Shown here in pieces: positions 33,201 to 37,784 of a stretch of DNA of 64,000 nt; the stretch's first letter is position 1, and each line of letters opens with the position of its first letter. Location of the stretch: contig CM026403.1 in the NCBI GenBank assembly GCA_014843695.1, positions 45,285,645 through 45,349,644 of the forward strand. Reading direction: 5' to 3'. A program made the position numbers and the translations under genes. The notes beneath the pieces were generated by a model, which saw nothing but the letters and a program-made list of their open reading frames with translations, did no database searches and was not told where the DNA came from. The stretch is from Archivesica marissinica (taxonomy: Eukaryota; Mollusca; Bivalvia; Venerida; Vesicomyidae).

Positions 33201-34277
33201 GCTTTAGAGACCTCATTCCTGGTGGAATCCATTACCACGCGGGAGAGAGAATAGACAATGTGGATTTAAGTGTCTTGCCTTAGAAGGACAGCAACATGAT
33301 TCTGGAAGCCTCAAACTCACAAACTCTTTAAGTTAGAAGGTGGACGCTGTATCCATTTCATCACGGAGGTGCCACAGTTTTTATTGGGTATCAGGTAGAA
33401 TTGTACAACTGATATCATTTAAATGTTATAGTCAACAGATTTGTGCCTCTACCAGAAGAAGTAGAGGTCATGATAGCGCAGTGGTACTGCATTTGTTTCC
33501 AGTGCGATTGTACCCTTAGGCAAGGCAATTATATATAACATTGACTCGGTAAATAGCAATATGGTGTTTCCCATGCTTACCTGACAAATGTTTGATCATT
33601 TTCATTGGTATGAGTCCTTTTTTCGACGGCCAAATACCGGTACATTCGTGGTACCTACCATGGCTGTCCAATTAGCGCAGTGGTTAGCATGTTCGCTTCT
33701 CACCAATGCAACCCGGGTTTCGATCCTAGGACCGGGAAGTATGCGTGATGGTACGGTGATCGCCAGATCGGACAGGTGGGTTTTCTCCAGGTACTCCGGT
33801 GTCCTCCCATATGAATCACCTCATTTACATTTCGTGCCAACGAGAGTGATTAAAATAAGTTGCGATTAAACTTATTTCTTATATAAAGTTTAAACTAAAA
33901 TCTTGTTTCGTAATCGTTGCAAAATAATTAAAGTTTAAATTACCTACCATTTTGTTGTTGCCAACAATCCACGGTATTGAGCATAACTGGAAAACAAAGT
34001 AGGCCCTGAACAATTCTCCTGTAGTCTTGCTTCTGTACGCTTCTTGCGGATTCGTGAATGATAAATCAATCTGAGGGTGGCCGTCATCATAGCTCCTACT
34101 TTCGGTTTTGTTTTGCGCAACCGGTGATGTTCGGGTTTTTTCGTTGTCTGGTATATCTACAGCCGCCGTGGATTTATATATGAACCCAATTCGATTAGGT
34201 CCGAAAGACAGTCTTTCTACTAGTAGATTTCTTGGTCGCCCATGAAATGATTTGCACCATAAACATCTTAACGCCAT
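1..34277 (-). CDS. PRODH: Proline dehydrogenase, mitochondrial (gene model, C-terminus off the left edge)
   Basis: This gene encodes the FAD enzyme that oxidises L-proline to pyrroline-5-carboxylate in mitochondria and passes electrons to the respiratory chain. I assembled it on the minus strand from exons at 33948-34277, 32260-32468, 27453-27472 (putative), 18936-19082, 15905-15969, 12556-12743, 10806-10887, 9148-9240, 5887-6033, 582-677 and 263-447. Together they give about 520 codons of a protein that is about 600 residues in human. Hallmark segments appear in the right order: [64 protein letters not shown] and [12 protein letters not shown]. Splice phases agree at every junction except the exon 3/4 join. 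The last roughly 80-90 residues, including the final barrel helix with its substrate arginines, lie beyond position 1. Nearly every intron is filled with minisatellites and transposon fragments. Identity is very secure; the exon 3 region is the only weak part. Confidence 0.95.
263..447 (-). CDS. PRODH: PRODH exon 11
   Basis: The exon encodes about 61 residues starting [20 protein letters not shown] and ending near [13 protein letters not shown]. This is the strongly conserved barrel region of animal proline dehydrogenases. The acceptor is CACTTGCAG immediately before position 447. The donor is either AA|GTTAGT (exon end 263) or TTA|GTACCA (end 259); I prefer 263 because the family has a lysine or arginine followed by Met-Glu-Glu here. 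The following exon is outside the window. Confidence 0.93.
582..677 (-). CDS. PRODH: PRODH exon 10
   Basis: This 32-codon exon encodes [17 protein letters not shown] followed by [15 protein letters not shown]. The GAKLVRGAY segment is a hallmark of the proline dehydrogenase barrel next to the FAD. The acceptor is TGTGTTGCAG and the donor CAG|GTATTC; both junctions are phase 0. Intron 10 (448-581) is only 134 bp and is free of repeats, unlike its neighbours. Confidence 0.95.
846..1135 (-). mobile_element. tRNA-derived SINE, family 2
   Basis: The head at the right end, read on the minus strand, is tRNA-like with A-box and B-box-like segments (GGTTCGATCC with a G-run insertion). The body ends at the left with a TAAATAAACGTAAAACACAC tail. 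Other copies lie at 7035, 15585, 26215, 31405, 32560, 43895 and 50530. Confidence 0.75.
1211..1677. repeat. Minisatellite, 41-bp unit, about 11 copies
   Basis: The units are nearly identical and each contains the dyad GGTACAT...ATGTACC. The array lies in PRODH intron 9 and does not overlap an exon. Confidence 0.95.
1678..2280. other. PRODH intron 9, nothing recognised
   Basis: AT-rich intronic sequence. I see no exon, tRNA gene or clear repeat in it. Confidence 0.5.
2288..2385. mobile_element. Short palindromic MITE, copy 1
   Basis: The ends GGTTAATTGTTTCCATC and GATGGAAACTATTAACC are inverted copies. A better preserved relative lies at 3067-3185. Confidence 0.65.
2632..2795 (-). mobile_element. 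tRNA-derived SINE, family 1, truncated
   Basis: This reverse-orientation copy has the family body (ATGGAATCCATCGCCACG) and the tail motif TTGCGAAACAAGTT. The tRNA head is missing. Confidence 0.7.
3067..3185. mobile_element. Short palindromic MITE, copy 2
   Basis: The terminal inverted repeats GGGTTAATAGTTTCCATCGG and its complement flank a roughly 50-bp centre. It is the same family as the element at 2288. Confidence 0.7.
3658..4718 (+). mobile_element. SINE family 1 copy split by a DNA transposon
   Basis: SINE sequence runs to 3752 (ending TTAATATA) and resumes at 4667 with AAGTTATAAGAACTTG, exactly where an unbroken family member such as 31105-31335 continues. The intervening 914 bp is a pogo-like element with a TA target duplication. 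Confidence 0.8.
3753..4666. mobile_element. Non-autonomous pogo/Tigger-like DNA element
   Basis: It begins CAGTCAAACCTCTCTA and ends GAGGTGGGACTG, flanked on both sides by TA. No transposase reading frame is visible. The TA-flanked CAGT terminus is typical of the pogo/Tigger branch of the Tc1-mariner superfamily, so the superfamily call is good but the family is not certain. Confidence 0.7.
4884..5120 (+). mobile_element. tRNA-derived SINE, family 1, near full length
   Basis: The copy has a tRNA-like head with A-box TAGCGCAGTGG and B-box-like GGAGTTCAAGCC. The body contains AAGGCAAGGCATTTAAATTC, and the tail contains TTGTTTCGCAATTGAGC with AATAAA-like ends. Confidence 0.8.
5205..5475 (-). 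mobile_element. tRNA-derived SINE, family 5
   Basis: Read on the minus strand, the head is tRNA-like with a B-box GGTTCGAATCC near 5410 and an A-box-like stretch near 5460. A second copy lies at 49735-49945, and a fragment at 9640-9705. Confidence 0.7.
5531..5936 (-). repeat. 58-bp minisatellite made of the PRODH exon 9 end and its splice donor, 7 copies
   Basis: Each unit contains about 48 nt of the exon 9 3' end (encoding [11 protein letters not shown]) followed by 10 intronic nt beginning at the donor GTAACA. The rightmost copy, with donor at 5886, is the authentic boundary. Six further copies follow into intron 9, at donors about 58 bp apart. Confidence 0.93.
5887..6033 (-). CDS. PRODH: PRODH exon 9
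   Basis: This 49-codon exon encodes [19 protein letters not shown] through NTYQCYLT. The segments [14 protein letters not shown] and IFNTYQCYL are almost unchanged from vertebrate PRODH. The acceptor is TATATTTCAG and the donor ACG|GTAACA, both phase 0. Both ends of this exon are tandemly amplified into the flanking introns: 58-bp units downstream and 57-bp units upstream. Confidence 0.95.
6004..6176 (-). repeat. 57-bp minisatellite made of the PRODH exon 9 acceptor and start, 3 copies
   Basis: Each unit carries the intronic acceptor TATATTTCAG and about 30 nt of exon 9 ([10 protein letters not shown]). The authentic acceptor is at 6034-6035; extra copies follow at about 6091 and 6148. The unit is a multiple of three, and the frame stays open through all copies on the minus strand. 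Confidence 0.9.
6413..6491. promoter_or_regulatory. Three consensus CRE sites (TGACGTCA)
   Basis: Perfect palindromic TGACGTCA octamers lie at 6413, 6451 and 6484 in PRODH intron 8, within a short 33-38 bp repeat. CREB/ATF factors bind this motif. Function is inferred from sequence alone. Confidence 0.45.
6630..6955. repeat. Minisatellite, 29-bp unit, about 11 copies
   Basis: Units resemble GGGTGAGGAGGAAACAGATA followed by TGGTGGACA. It lies in PRODH intron 8 away from exons. Confidence 0.95.
7035..7195 (+). mobile_element. SINE family 2 fragment
   Basis: The body segment (GTGTCGGTGCTTTGCACGTA, CAATATGGGCGACG-like, tail ATAAATAAACATAAAA) is in the orientation opposite to the copy at 846. 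The tRNA head is missing. Confidence 0.65.
7280..7500 (-). other. Unrecognised open stretch with a CxxC motif
   Basis: The minus strand is open through a segment containing [14 protein letters not shown] and [14 protein letters not shown]. It is not PRODH, and I do not recognise the family. It could be a decayed transposon coding fragment or a chance frame. Confidence 0.2.
7550..7745 (+). mobile_element. Divergent SINE family 1 copy
   Basis: The copy shares the family body (ACCACATTGCCTCTTCTCTC, TTGGATTCCATCAG) and tail (AACTTGTTTCGCAATCG). The head is diverged, with a B-box-like GCGAGTTCAGACC. Confidence 0.65.
7840..8215 (-). mobile_element. SINE family 3 copy with an internal 21-bp minisatellite
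   Basis: The left flank matches the SINE body (GCGTATATGAGGTCATT) and the right flank matches its continuation (CCGATTTGACAAACC, CTCACATACTTC). Between them the SINE segment TGGGAGGAAACCGG has been amplified into the array at 7878-8135. Confidence 0.75.
7878..8135. repeat. Minisatellite, 21-bp unit, about 12 copies
   Basis: The unit TTGTATGGGAGGAAACCAGA is a diverged copy of a segment of the SINE that contains it. All reading frames are open because the unit is a multiple of three. Confidence 0.95.
8216..9147. other. PRODH intron 8, mostly unremarkable
   Basis: AT-rich intron. Around 8855-8925 a GAATGAATGAATG run followed by GTGTTTTACGGTGCATCGAC looks like the end of another SINE-type element. 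I see nothing else. Confidence 0.4.
9148..9240 (-). CDS. PRODH: PRODH exon 8
   Basis: This 31-codon exon encodes [20 protein letters not shown] followed by [11 protein letters not shown]. It aligns with the helix between the EF-hand-like insert and the VDAEQ strand of animal PRODH (human TGQLEPLL...). The acceptor is TGTTTGATAG and the donor AAG|GTAAAT, both phase 0, matching exons 7 and 9. Confidence 0.92.
9640..9705 (+). mobile_element. SINE family 5 fragment
   Basis: The fragment contains CACAGAGGGTGTCAAATTC and GAGGAAGCTATCCAGCTG, the inverse of the copies at 5205 and 49735. Confidence 0.5.
9716..10835 (-). repeat. 31-bp minisatellite made of the PRODH exon 7 end and its splice donor, about 36 copies
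   Basis: On the minus strand each unit reads TTATCCCAGATCCACTG|GTAAACTAATTGTG, where | marks the donor. The authentic boundary at 10806/10805 reads CCTGATCCACTG|GTAAGC and is the rightmost copy. About 17-20 nt of each unit are exonic. Confidence 0.93.
10806..10887 (-). CDS. PRODH: PRODH exon 7
   Basis: This 82-bp exon completes a split glycine codon and encodes [20 protein letters not shown] followed by FVIPDPL. The acceptor is GTTTGTTACAG and the donor CTG|GTAAGC. Joined to exon 6 it completes a nearly canonical EF-hand loop, D-L-S-K-D-G-Q-V-D-I-M-D. Its 3' end seeds the 31-bp array that fills most of intron 7. Confidence 0.93.
10955..11128. repeat. Minisatellite, 24-bp unit, about 7 copies
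   Basis: The unit is CTGTGATTATGTACAATAAC plus 4 nt. It lies in PRODH intron 6, about 70 bp from the exon 7 acceptor, without overlapping it. Confidence 0.92.
11129..11711. other. PRODH intron 6, nothing clear
   Basis: AT-rich intron. A degenerate AGTGAAACCTGTGTTAGTGG segment near 11571 hints at a pogo-like MITE terminus. Confidence 0.35.
11716..12489. mobile_element. TTAA-flanked MITE (piggyBac-like) carrying a 120-bp satellite
   Basis: The ends CCCTTTCCCTCATAGA and ATGAAGGAAAGGG are inverted and flanked on both sides by TTAA (11712-11715 and 12490-12493). A shorter, inverted relative lies at 19297-19533. The TTAA target is characteristic of piggyBac-type elements. No transposase is present. 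Confidence 0.75.
11825..12470. repeat. 120-bp tandem repeat inside the MITE, about 5 copies
   Basis: Each unit contains GGTGGGATAGATATGGCGAC and AAATGGCTGTCGTTTGTATG. The relative at 19297 has only one copy, so the amplification happened in this insertion or its lineage. Confidence 0.9.
12556..12743 (-). CDS. PRODH: PRODH exon 6 (EF-hand-like region)
   Basis: This 188-bp exon encodes [20 protein letters not shown] through [13 protein letters not shown]. It aligns with the helical insert of animal PRODH. I chose the acceptor TGTTTTAG|CTTCAG, rather than the CAG just before ATG, because it restores LLLQMSDVL, matching the family LLLQ segment. The donor is GACGG|GTAACC in phase 2, completed by exon 7 to G-Q. 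The end of the exon is the first half of an EF-hand calcium loop. Confidence 0.94.
12937..13148. mobile_element. MITE with imperfect terminal inverted repeats
   Basis: The ends TTAACTCTTTGCATGC and GTGTGCAACGGGCTAA are imperfect inverted repeats. Inner arms AAAATCACATTTGC and GCAAAAGTGATTTT pair well. Confidence 0.5.
13310..13505. mobile_element. Fragment of a dispersed MITE also present at 53455 and 61643
   Basis: The segment contains AGTGGGGCCC, CCTAGGGCGAC and CGCCCTCTGGAATGAG in inverse orientation to the two better copies. Confidence 0.55.
13900..14110. repeat. Dispersed repeat, inverse copy at 49365-49580
   Basis: The segments GGTAGCAATGCTGC, AACCGAAAGTAGGACTTTCC and ACTTGTTTGCATTCGGAATG recur in reverse complement around 49365-49580. 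Confidence 0.7.
14318..14722. repeat. Minisatellite, 64-bp unit, about 6.5 copies
   Basis: The unit begins GTTTGTAGCTTGGTAGCTCA. It is followed at 14723-14820 by a (CATGTATTT)n-type simple repeat that expands a piece of the unit. It lies in PRODH intron 5. Confidence 0.93.
14723..14820. repeat. 10-bp simple repeat (CATGTATTTn)
   Basis: About ten tandem copies of TTCATGTATT and TTCATGTTTT directly follow the 64-bp array and share sequence with it. Confidence 0.9.
14890..15108 (-). pseudogene. Zinc-finger-like coding fragment, probably from a transposon
   Basis: The minus strand encodes [19 protein letters not shown] followed by [19 protein letters not shown] and SLSVKHA. The pattern W...F.C...C...GE..L.KH....KH resembles the degenerate zinc fingers found near the N-terminus of hAT-type and related transposase proteins. 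It has no continuation into a transposase. The assignment is tentative. Confidence 0.3.
15325..15582 (-). mobile_element. tRNA-derived SINE, family 3, near full length
   Basis: Read on the minus strand, the head is GGCTGTCCGATTAGCGCAGT with an A-box, and GGGTTCCATCC serves as B-box. The tail contains AGAACTTGCTTCGCAATCG and a TAAAATAAATAAAG end. Confidence 0.8.
15585..15770 (-). mobile_element. SINE family 2 fragment
   Basis: It contains the family body (GATTAGTCATTTTAGAT, AGCACCGACATGAGACCTCG) without the tRNA head. It abuts the SINE family 3 copy. Confidence 0.6.
15905..15969 (-). CDS. PRODH: PRODH exon 5
   Basis: This 65-bp exon encodes [20 protein letters not shown] followed by [10 protein letters not shown] is a signature of animal PRODH. 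The acceptor is TTAATGTTTCAG and the donor TTG|GTATGT. The first two bases complete the aspartate codon begun by exon 4. This exon has no tandem amplification at either end. Confidence 0.94.
16040..16465. other. PRODH intron 4, nothing recognised
   Basis: AT-rich sequence without a recognisable exon or element. Confidence 0.4.
16470..16745. repeat. AT-rich tandem repeat, about 19-bp unit
   Basis: The array has about 14 copies of TGTGTAATTATTATGTATA variants in PRODH intron 4. Confidence 0.92.
16850..16925. mobile_element. Possible retroelement end with GATAA repeats
   Basis: An (AGATA)n run followed by CATTTTTATTGTGAGTCGGC resembles the repeat-tailed end of a LINE or SINE. No coding part is attached. 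Confidence 0.3.
17140..18975 (-). repeat. 63-bp minisatellite made of the PRODH exon 4 end and its splice donor, 29 copies
   Basis: On the minus strand each unit has about 40 nt of exon 4 ([13 protein letters not shown]) followed by a perfect GTAAGT donor and about 23 intronic nt. The authentic boundary is the rightmost copy (donor 18934-18935). The long frames on both strands are artefacts of the 63-bp period. Confidence 0.95.
18936..19082 (-). CDS. PRODH: PRODH exon 4
   Basis: This 147-bp exon encodes [20 protein letters not shown], then [16 protein letters not shown] and [21 protein letters not shown] and RTYFY are shared with vertebrate PRODH. The donor is GCGG|GTAAGT in phase 1. The acceptor TTGTTACAG before 19082 gives phase 2, but an alternative AACCAG at 19077-19078 would start at 19076 and is the only direct partner for the putative exon 3. 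Its 3' end seeds the 63-bp array. Confidence 0.93.
19297..19533. mobile_element. TTAA-flanked MITE, short form
   Basis: This is an inverse relative of the element at 11716 with the ends CCCTTTCCCTCATAGAG and CTATGAGGGAAAGGG. The left flank is TTAA and the right flank TTGT. It has a single copy of the segment that is tandemly repeated in the other element. Confidence 0.7.
19536..22206. repeat. Minisatellite, 31-bp unit, interrupted by a gap
   Basis: Units of ACTAATAGCAACTAGTACTT plus ATACGCTTAGT repeat at least 50 times, with occasional 1-3 nt deletions. The array lies in PRODH intron 3 and contains the gap at 21024-22023. Confidence 0.95.
21024..22023. other. Assembly gap of exactly 1000 N
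   Basis: The gap is a fixed-size placeholder with the same 31-bp repeat on both sides, so the true array length is unknown. Confidence 0.99.
22262..26018. repeat. Minisatellite, 20-bp unit, about 187 copies
   Basis: The unit is GTCTACCAGTATACTTCTCT with a common GTATGCCAGT variant. The order of variants repeats with a 1300-bp offset, showing an internal block duplication. Frames of more than 1000 codons here are artefacts of the 60-bp triple unit. It lies in PRODH intron 3. Confidence 0.96.
26215..26525 (-). mobile_element. tRNA-derived SINE, family 2, full length
   Basis: The tRNA-like head at the right (ATCTGTAGTCCAGTGGTAAC on the minus strand, B-box near 26468) and the tail ending in a GTGTGTGTG run at the left are both present. 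Confidence 0.8.
26570..26765 (-). mobile_element. tRNA-derived SINE, family 4
   Basis: Read on the minus strand, it begins GTGGCATCCGTGGTCCAGTG and has B-box GGTTCGATACTC. The body contains GAGCAAGGCACC, as in many aquatic-animal SINEs. Confidence 0.65.
27092..27500 (-). repeat. 69-bp minisatellite containing the putative PRODH microexon 3, 6 copies
   Basis: Each unit carries CTACAAG|ATCCTGTGG and ACTGAAT|GTAAGT, that is, an acceptor-like AG, a 20-nt segment and a consensus donor. The rightmost copy is taken as the authentic exon. The 69-bp period keeps plus-strand frames open by chance. Confidence 0.85.
27453..27472 (-). CDS. PRODH: Putative PRODH microexon 3 (20 nt)
   Basis: Joined to exon 2 (ending ATG AG), this segment gives E-M-R-S-C-G-V-T-E, resembling the EMESC of human PRODH at the same place. 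Its donor TGAAT|GTAAGT is perfect, but its acceptor (AAACTACAAG) lacks a pyrimidine tract. It ends with T, which would create a stop codon if joined to the canonical exon 4 acceptor. A 6-nt downstream acceptor, or a missing exon, would repair this. The whole unit is repeated six times, as at other PRODH boundaries, which supports its being a real boundary. Confidence 0.45.
27706..30685. repeat. Minisatellite, 13-bp unit, about 225 copies
   Basis: The units GAGGATATATAGT and GAGGCTATATAGT alternate irregularly. Occasional GAGCCT insertions mark sub-blocks. It lies in PRODH intron 2. Confidence 0.96.
30776..31012. repeat. Tandem repeat, 43-bp unit, about 5 diverged copies
   Basis: Units contain CAATCAAAATGCAGGAGACA and GTTGGCTCAAGTGTAGC. 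It lies in PRODH intron 2. Confidence 0.88.
31105..31335 (+). mobile_element. tRNA-derived SINE, family 1, full length
   Basis: The head GTGATAGTGCAGTGG, the body ATGGATTCCATCAGGAATG and the tail AAGAACTTGTTTCGCAATCG are all intact. This copy is the best reference for the family in the window. Confidence 0.8.
31405..31665 (-). mobile_element. SINE family 2, head truncated
   Basis: The body and the tail TTTATTTATCATCGTTACAG are present. The head is interrupted after GATCGAACCTGCGATCCCTG by the MITE that follows. Confidence 0.7.
31684..31897. mobile_element. MITE with AGGAGGAAGTG terminal inverted repeats
   Basis: The segments GGTCTAGGAGGAAGTG and CACTTCCTCCTAGATC are inverted. The outer GTGGATT arms also pair. 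There is no coding capacity. Confidence 0.6.
32028..32265 (-). repeat. 69-bp minisatellite made of the PRODH exon 2 end and its splice donor, 4 copies
   Basis: Each unit contains GAGGCAGAAATGAG|GTAGTTCC, where | is the donor. The rightmost copy (donor at 32258-32259) is the authentic one. The exon-derived part of the extra copies has a small internal deletion relative to exon 2. Confidence 0.9.
32260..32468 (-). CDS. PRODH: PRODH exon 2
   Basis: This 209-bp exon encodes [20 protein letters not shown], then [40 protein letters not shown] and TEEAREAEM plus two bases. TFYG.FVAGED and FGV..ILDY are diagnostic of animal PRODH. The acceptor is CTATTTTAG and the donor ATGAG|GTAGTT. Confidence 0.95.
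32560..32850 (-). mobile_element. tRNA-derived SINE, family 2, full length
   Basis: The minus-strand head ATCTGTAGTCCAGTGGTAAC and GCAGGTTTGATTCCC lie at the right, and the tail GATAAATAAACATAAAAC at the left. It lies in PRODH intron 1. Confidence 0.78.
32970..33160. repeat. Short tandem repeat with GTGTGGTACCTGACCGCTG
   Basis: The motif occurs about six times with irregular spacing, partly within a roughly 100-bp duplication. Confidence 0.75.
33165..33545. mobile_element. SINE family 1 fragments
   Basis: A reverse fragment lies at 33165-33320 (GAGACCTCATTCCTGGTGG). A forward head fragment lies at 33465-33545 (CATGATAGCGCAGTGG, CCCTTAGGCAAGGC). Confidence 0.6.
33661..33905 (+). mobile_element. 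tRNA-derived SINE, family 3
   Basis: The head GGCTGTCCAATTAGCGCAGT, a B-box-like GGGTTTCGATCC and the tail GAGTGATTAAAATAAGTTGC are present. It ends about 40 bp from the PRODH exon 1 donor. Confidence 0.78.
33948..34277 (-). CDS. PRODH: PRODH exon 1 with mitochondrial presequence
   Basis: Exon 1 encodes 110 residues. The ATG at 34277 gives [20 protein letters not shown], an N-terminus with four Arg/Lys and no acidic residue in the first 20, as expected of a mitochondrial targeting peptide. A poorly conserved linker follows, then [20 protein letters not shown] and [20 protein letters not shown]. The segment [12 protein letters not shown] matches the conserved start of animal PRODH. The donor is ATG|GTAGGT, phase 0. 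In-frame sequence upstream of the ATG has TTG, so I start at 34277. Confidence 0.93.
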
Positions 34278-34415
34278 CAAAATAAACGACTGTTGATTAA
34301 TTTTGTCAGGTCTACAAAATTATTTTTGGCGGGAAAGGGGGCATCACTCTGTAACGAAAAAAGTCTAATGCGAGGATAAATTCTAAAAATTCACGAATTT
34401 GTAAAACAATATTCT
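34278..34415 (-). promoter_or_regulatory. PRODH promoter region with an E2F-like site
   Basis: TTTTTGGCGGGAAA at 34323-34336 matches the E2F consensus and lies about 46-60 bp upstream of the PRODH start codon. No TATA box is evident at a standard distance. Confidence 0.4.
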
Positions 34416-34419
34416 AATG

Positions 34420-36100
34420 TTACTTGATAAGTCCTCATCAAAACATTATTTAGAAGAAATACCTATTGATTATAACTGCAAGAACCGTTTTTCATCTTCA
34501 TTTTGTATTTGTTCTTGTATCGTTCATGAAGGACATTATCAATTGTTTGACTCTTGCCTATACGTAGTATTATTCACTTTTTGCATTGAAAACAAGTTCC
34601 CAAATATTTCACTAAACACTAAAAGTATTGGTGGAACGCTGAAATATGTCAGTGTCTTCTACATATTTGACAGTGCTGTAAGTGTTGGTGTCGTCTGTGA
34701 ACAGCTTTTTCAGCTACATCAGGCAGATCATATATGAAAATCAAGAACAGAGTCGGTCCTAATACACAGCCTTGTGGGACACCTTTGAAAACTGGTTAAT
34801 GCGTCTAGTGCACTCCGTGTATTACTACTTCTTGGGTTATATCACTTAGGAAGTCCTTCACCCACATCGGTGCATTGCATGTGAGCACATAACCTTTTAA
34901 TTTAATAATTAGTAATCTTGTCCACAATCAAGTGTCTGTCTGAGACCAGTCCTCTAATTAAGCCATCTAATAATTGTAGTGGATTTGTTCTTGCATTTGA
35001 TTGATAATATGATTTTCAATGATTCTTTGCATCATAGTTGAACATGCTGGGCTATTTGGTCTAACATTGGCAGTTATCCACTGTCTTGGTACACTAGATT
35101 CATGCAGTTATTCTTTAAGATTGTGTCAGTGATATAACAATGAGAGACACTGCCGGTTTTTCTATTATCTCCCTTGACCGATAAAGTCCGATTTATCCCG
35201 CAATGTATATTGGTCCTTTTAGTTGGAATCCTTTGTTTTTACTGTTGTTCCCTAACAAGATGCTGCTGTAAGATAAATGTAAGTTTATCAAATCATGTTA
35301 ATTTTTAGCTTAATACTATTTTATTGCTCGATTCGTTTTACATAATAGTATACAATCATGTGGGTACAAAACATGACAAATTAAAGAAATGCAAACGGCA
35401 AATTATGCTAATTAATCGAGAACACATTTTACATTAAAGCATCCATTGTATATGCTGTAGGATATAATTATGTTGAGTGTAATAATTGAATAATTACAAG
35501 ATGAGAAAACGGATGCAAATGGATAGTATGTGGTGAAAAGGAAACAACGATAACACCAGAGGAATCCAATTAGGAGGACCACAAGTCTAGTCTTAGGAGT
35601 ATGCAGGGGCAGTAACTGACTAATATAATAAATTATCTCATGTCAGAACCACATTCGAACATTATTGAATGTTATCAGGCCCTTCTGTTTGGTTTGCCTT
35701 TAGCTGTTTTATTGATTCCCTGACTTATTATGTGATATCAATATGTTGCATGTTGGAAAGAATACCTTCTCAGAGGAAAGCCAGATCGGTATGAACTGCC
35801 ACGTTTATGAAAGACACTAGCAAAGTATTTGTTTAAAATATTTGCCTTTTCGTTATCTTCTATTATGTTTCCAATTTGCCTTTTCGTTATCTTCTATTAT
35901 GTTTCCATCTTGATCTTTAATCTGACCTTTGTGTGTTTTAAATCATTGTGGTTGTTGATCTAACATAATTCCAAAATAGTATATTTCTATTTAGATGCTA
36001 ACTCGTTTTCCATAATCATATTTTGCATATTTAACAGCACATGTTGCTTCATTCCTTGCATTTTTACATTGTTCAGAATTCGGTGTAGACTTACAATGCA
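34420..36100 (-). pseudogene. Decayed LINE (non-LTR retrotransposon) reverse transcriptase
   Basis: On the minus strand GVPQGCVLGPTLFLIFIYDL at about 34785-34725 and LFTDDT near 34705-34690 are the reverse transcriptase motifs usually seen as GVPQGSVLGPLLF and FADDT. Upstream, at about 35870-35810, the strand encodes ENEKANILNKYFASVF, typical of the region before the RT core in CR1, Jockey and related elements. The reading frame is broken between the two RT motifs and elsewhere, so the element is dead. Clade is not resolved. Confidence 0.75.
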
Positions 36101-37780
36101 GATATTACTTCCATGTATTATGTTTATGTGTTATGTTGGGTTTATGTCTCGGGAGTTCTGTATTTATGTACGGGGATTGGTATTGAAATTGGGATTAACT
36201 TTGCTCACTGGTATATTGTTGTCTATAAATTGAGTGAGTCAATCGGCAAACGTGTCACAGCTTTCAACAGGACTTTTTTCTCGAGTGTTTCACCACAGTT
36301 GGTAGAGTTAGTTTAAACAATACTTATGTCTTTGAATAAACTCTGACATTATTATAATCGCTTTTAAATAAATTCCTCGTTTGTAAAATTATGTCACATT
36401 GTTGGGAGATCAGTCTGTTGTGGCGGGGAATAGACCACCCCATTTCCTGGGTCTGAACCAGTATTCAACAGACCACTACTGTACAGTGTAGCATATTATT
36501 GGAGACATTTAAACCAGGGACATTAAGACACGGTATTATAGCACTGTCCTTAAGTCAACTATAGTACTTTTATATGCTCATCTGACCTATTTATCTCAGT
36601 TTTGACGAATGTTGTCATTTTCATTAAGGTCATTAAGGCAGATAAATTTATGCATACATTGATTAATAAAATGACCATCAAATAGCATATAATACCATTA
36701 CAATCAGCTTAAGATTCCAACATGTGATACAACAAAGCGTAGACGATTGGTGTAGAATGTATAACTTGATAACAATTACGAAATAAGAGTTACGCGTGAA
36801 TCGAATGCAGCCATGAACCATGAATGAAGTGTTAAGAATGAAGGCTAAATAGACGGAAGAATGAACTAAAAAGAACTGCAGACGAATTGAAAACACAACA
36901 TCATCTGGTACGACAGCAATGGCAGAAAGAGAAACAAAACTACCTACACAGAGAAAAGGCTACGATAGGCCTACAACAACACAATATAAACATGAATGCA
37001 TTCTTTCATTGATAAACATAGTATTACCATAATGCAGTATTTGATGGACAAGATGAAAATCTTGTTGACAAATCAGCAAGCAAGCCATAAGAAAATGCTT
37101 CCATTGCAGGGCATGATGTGAGCAATAGAGATGATAACTGCCCTAAAGATAATGCTAGCAATCTCACTAGACTTATTGGATCTTCAACTAAGACAACCGT
37201 ACAGATGGGGATGGTGTAACATCGAAAGCCTTAATTGGCAGTGATTCCGTGACTAGTGGAATATATGGGAAGCGTTATACAACAAGCTATAGAACAGGCC
37301 AATATAGTACGCAATAGTTTTCAATTGGCCTTCAAGGAGGGAAATGGTATGAATTATTTCAGTAGTCAGTGGAATGTTTCCAATATATGACTGTGAATAA
37401 CTTTGAATAAAACGTATAACTATTTTAGTTAATTCACAATCACGTATGAAATATATACCATAAATTAATACTGAAAATAACATATGACATTCACAATGGT
37501 TTATGAGCAGTCTGTGCATGTCAATATACCGAAACAATGTACAGACATGTCCACGCTGTCACCTAAGCTGGTATGATCAAGGATTAACAACATAGCTTAA
37601 CAGACGAGGCAGATATGACATATATATCGTATATATCTTCGAGAAATGACTGACATGGAAGCCTCAGATAAGAATGCTGAAGGGAGAGCCCAAATGAAAT
37701 TTGCAATTGTAGAGGATTAATCTGACTGGTTCAGAGTCGCTAGATGGCAGAATAAAGACAAATTGTTATATTGAACAATC
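36100..37780. other. Intergenic sequence, nothing recognised
   Basis: AT-rich DNA between the LINE fragment and the next array. Short open frames at 36113-36316, 36678-36896 and 37253-37537 have no recognisable motif or splice context. Confidence 0.4.
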
Positions 37781-37784
37781 GAAA

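Noticed and set aside
34417..34737. 106-codon plus-strand frame
   Set aside because: It overlaps the minus-strand reverse transcriptase fragment and has no motif of its own.
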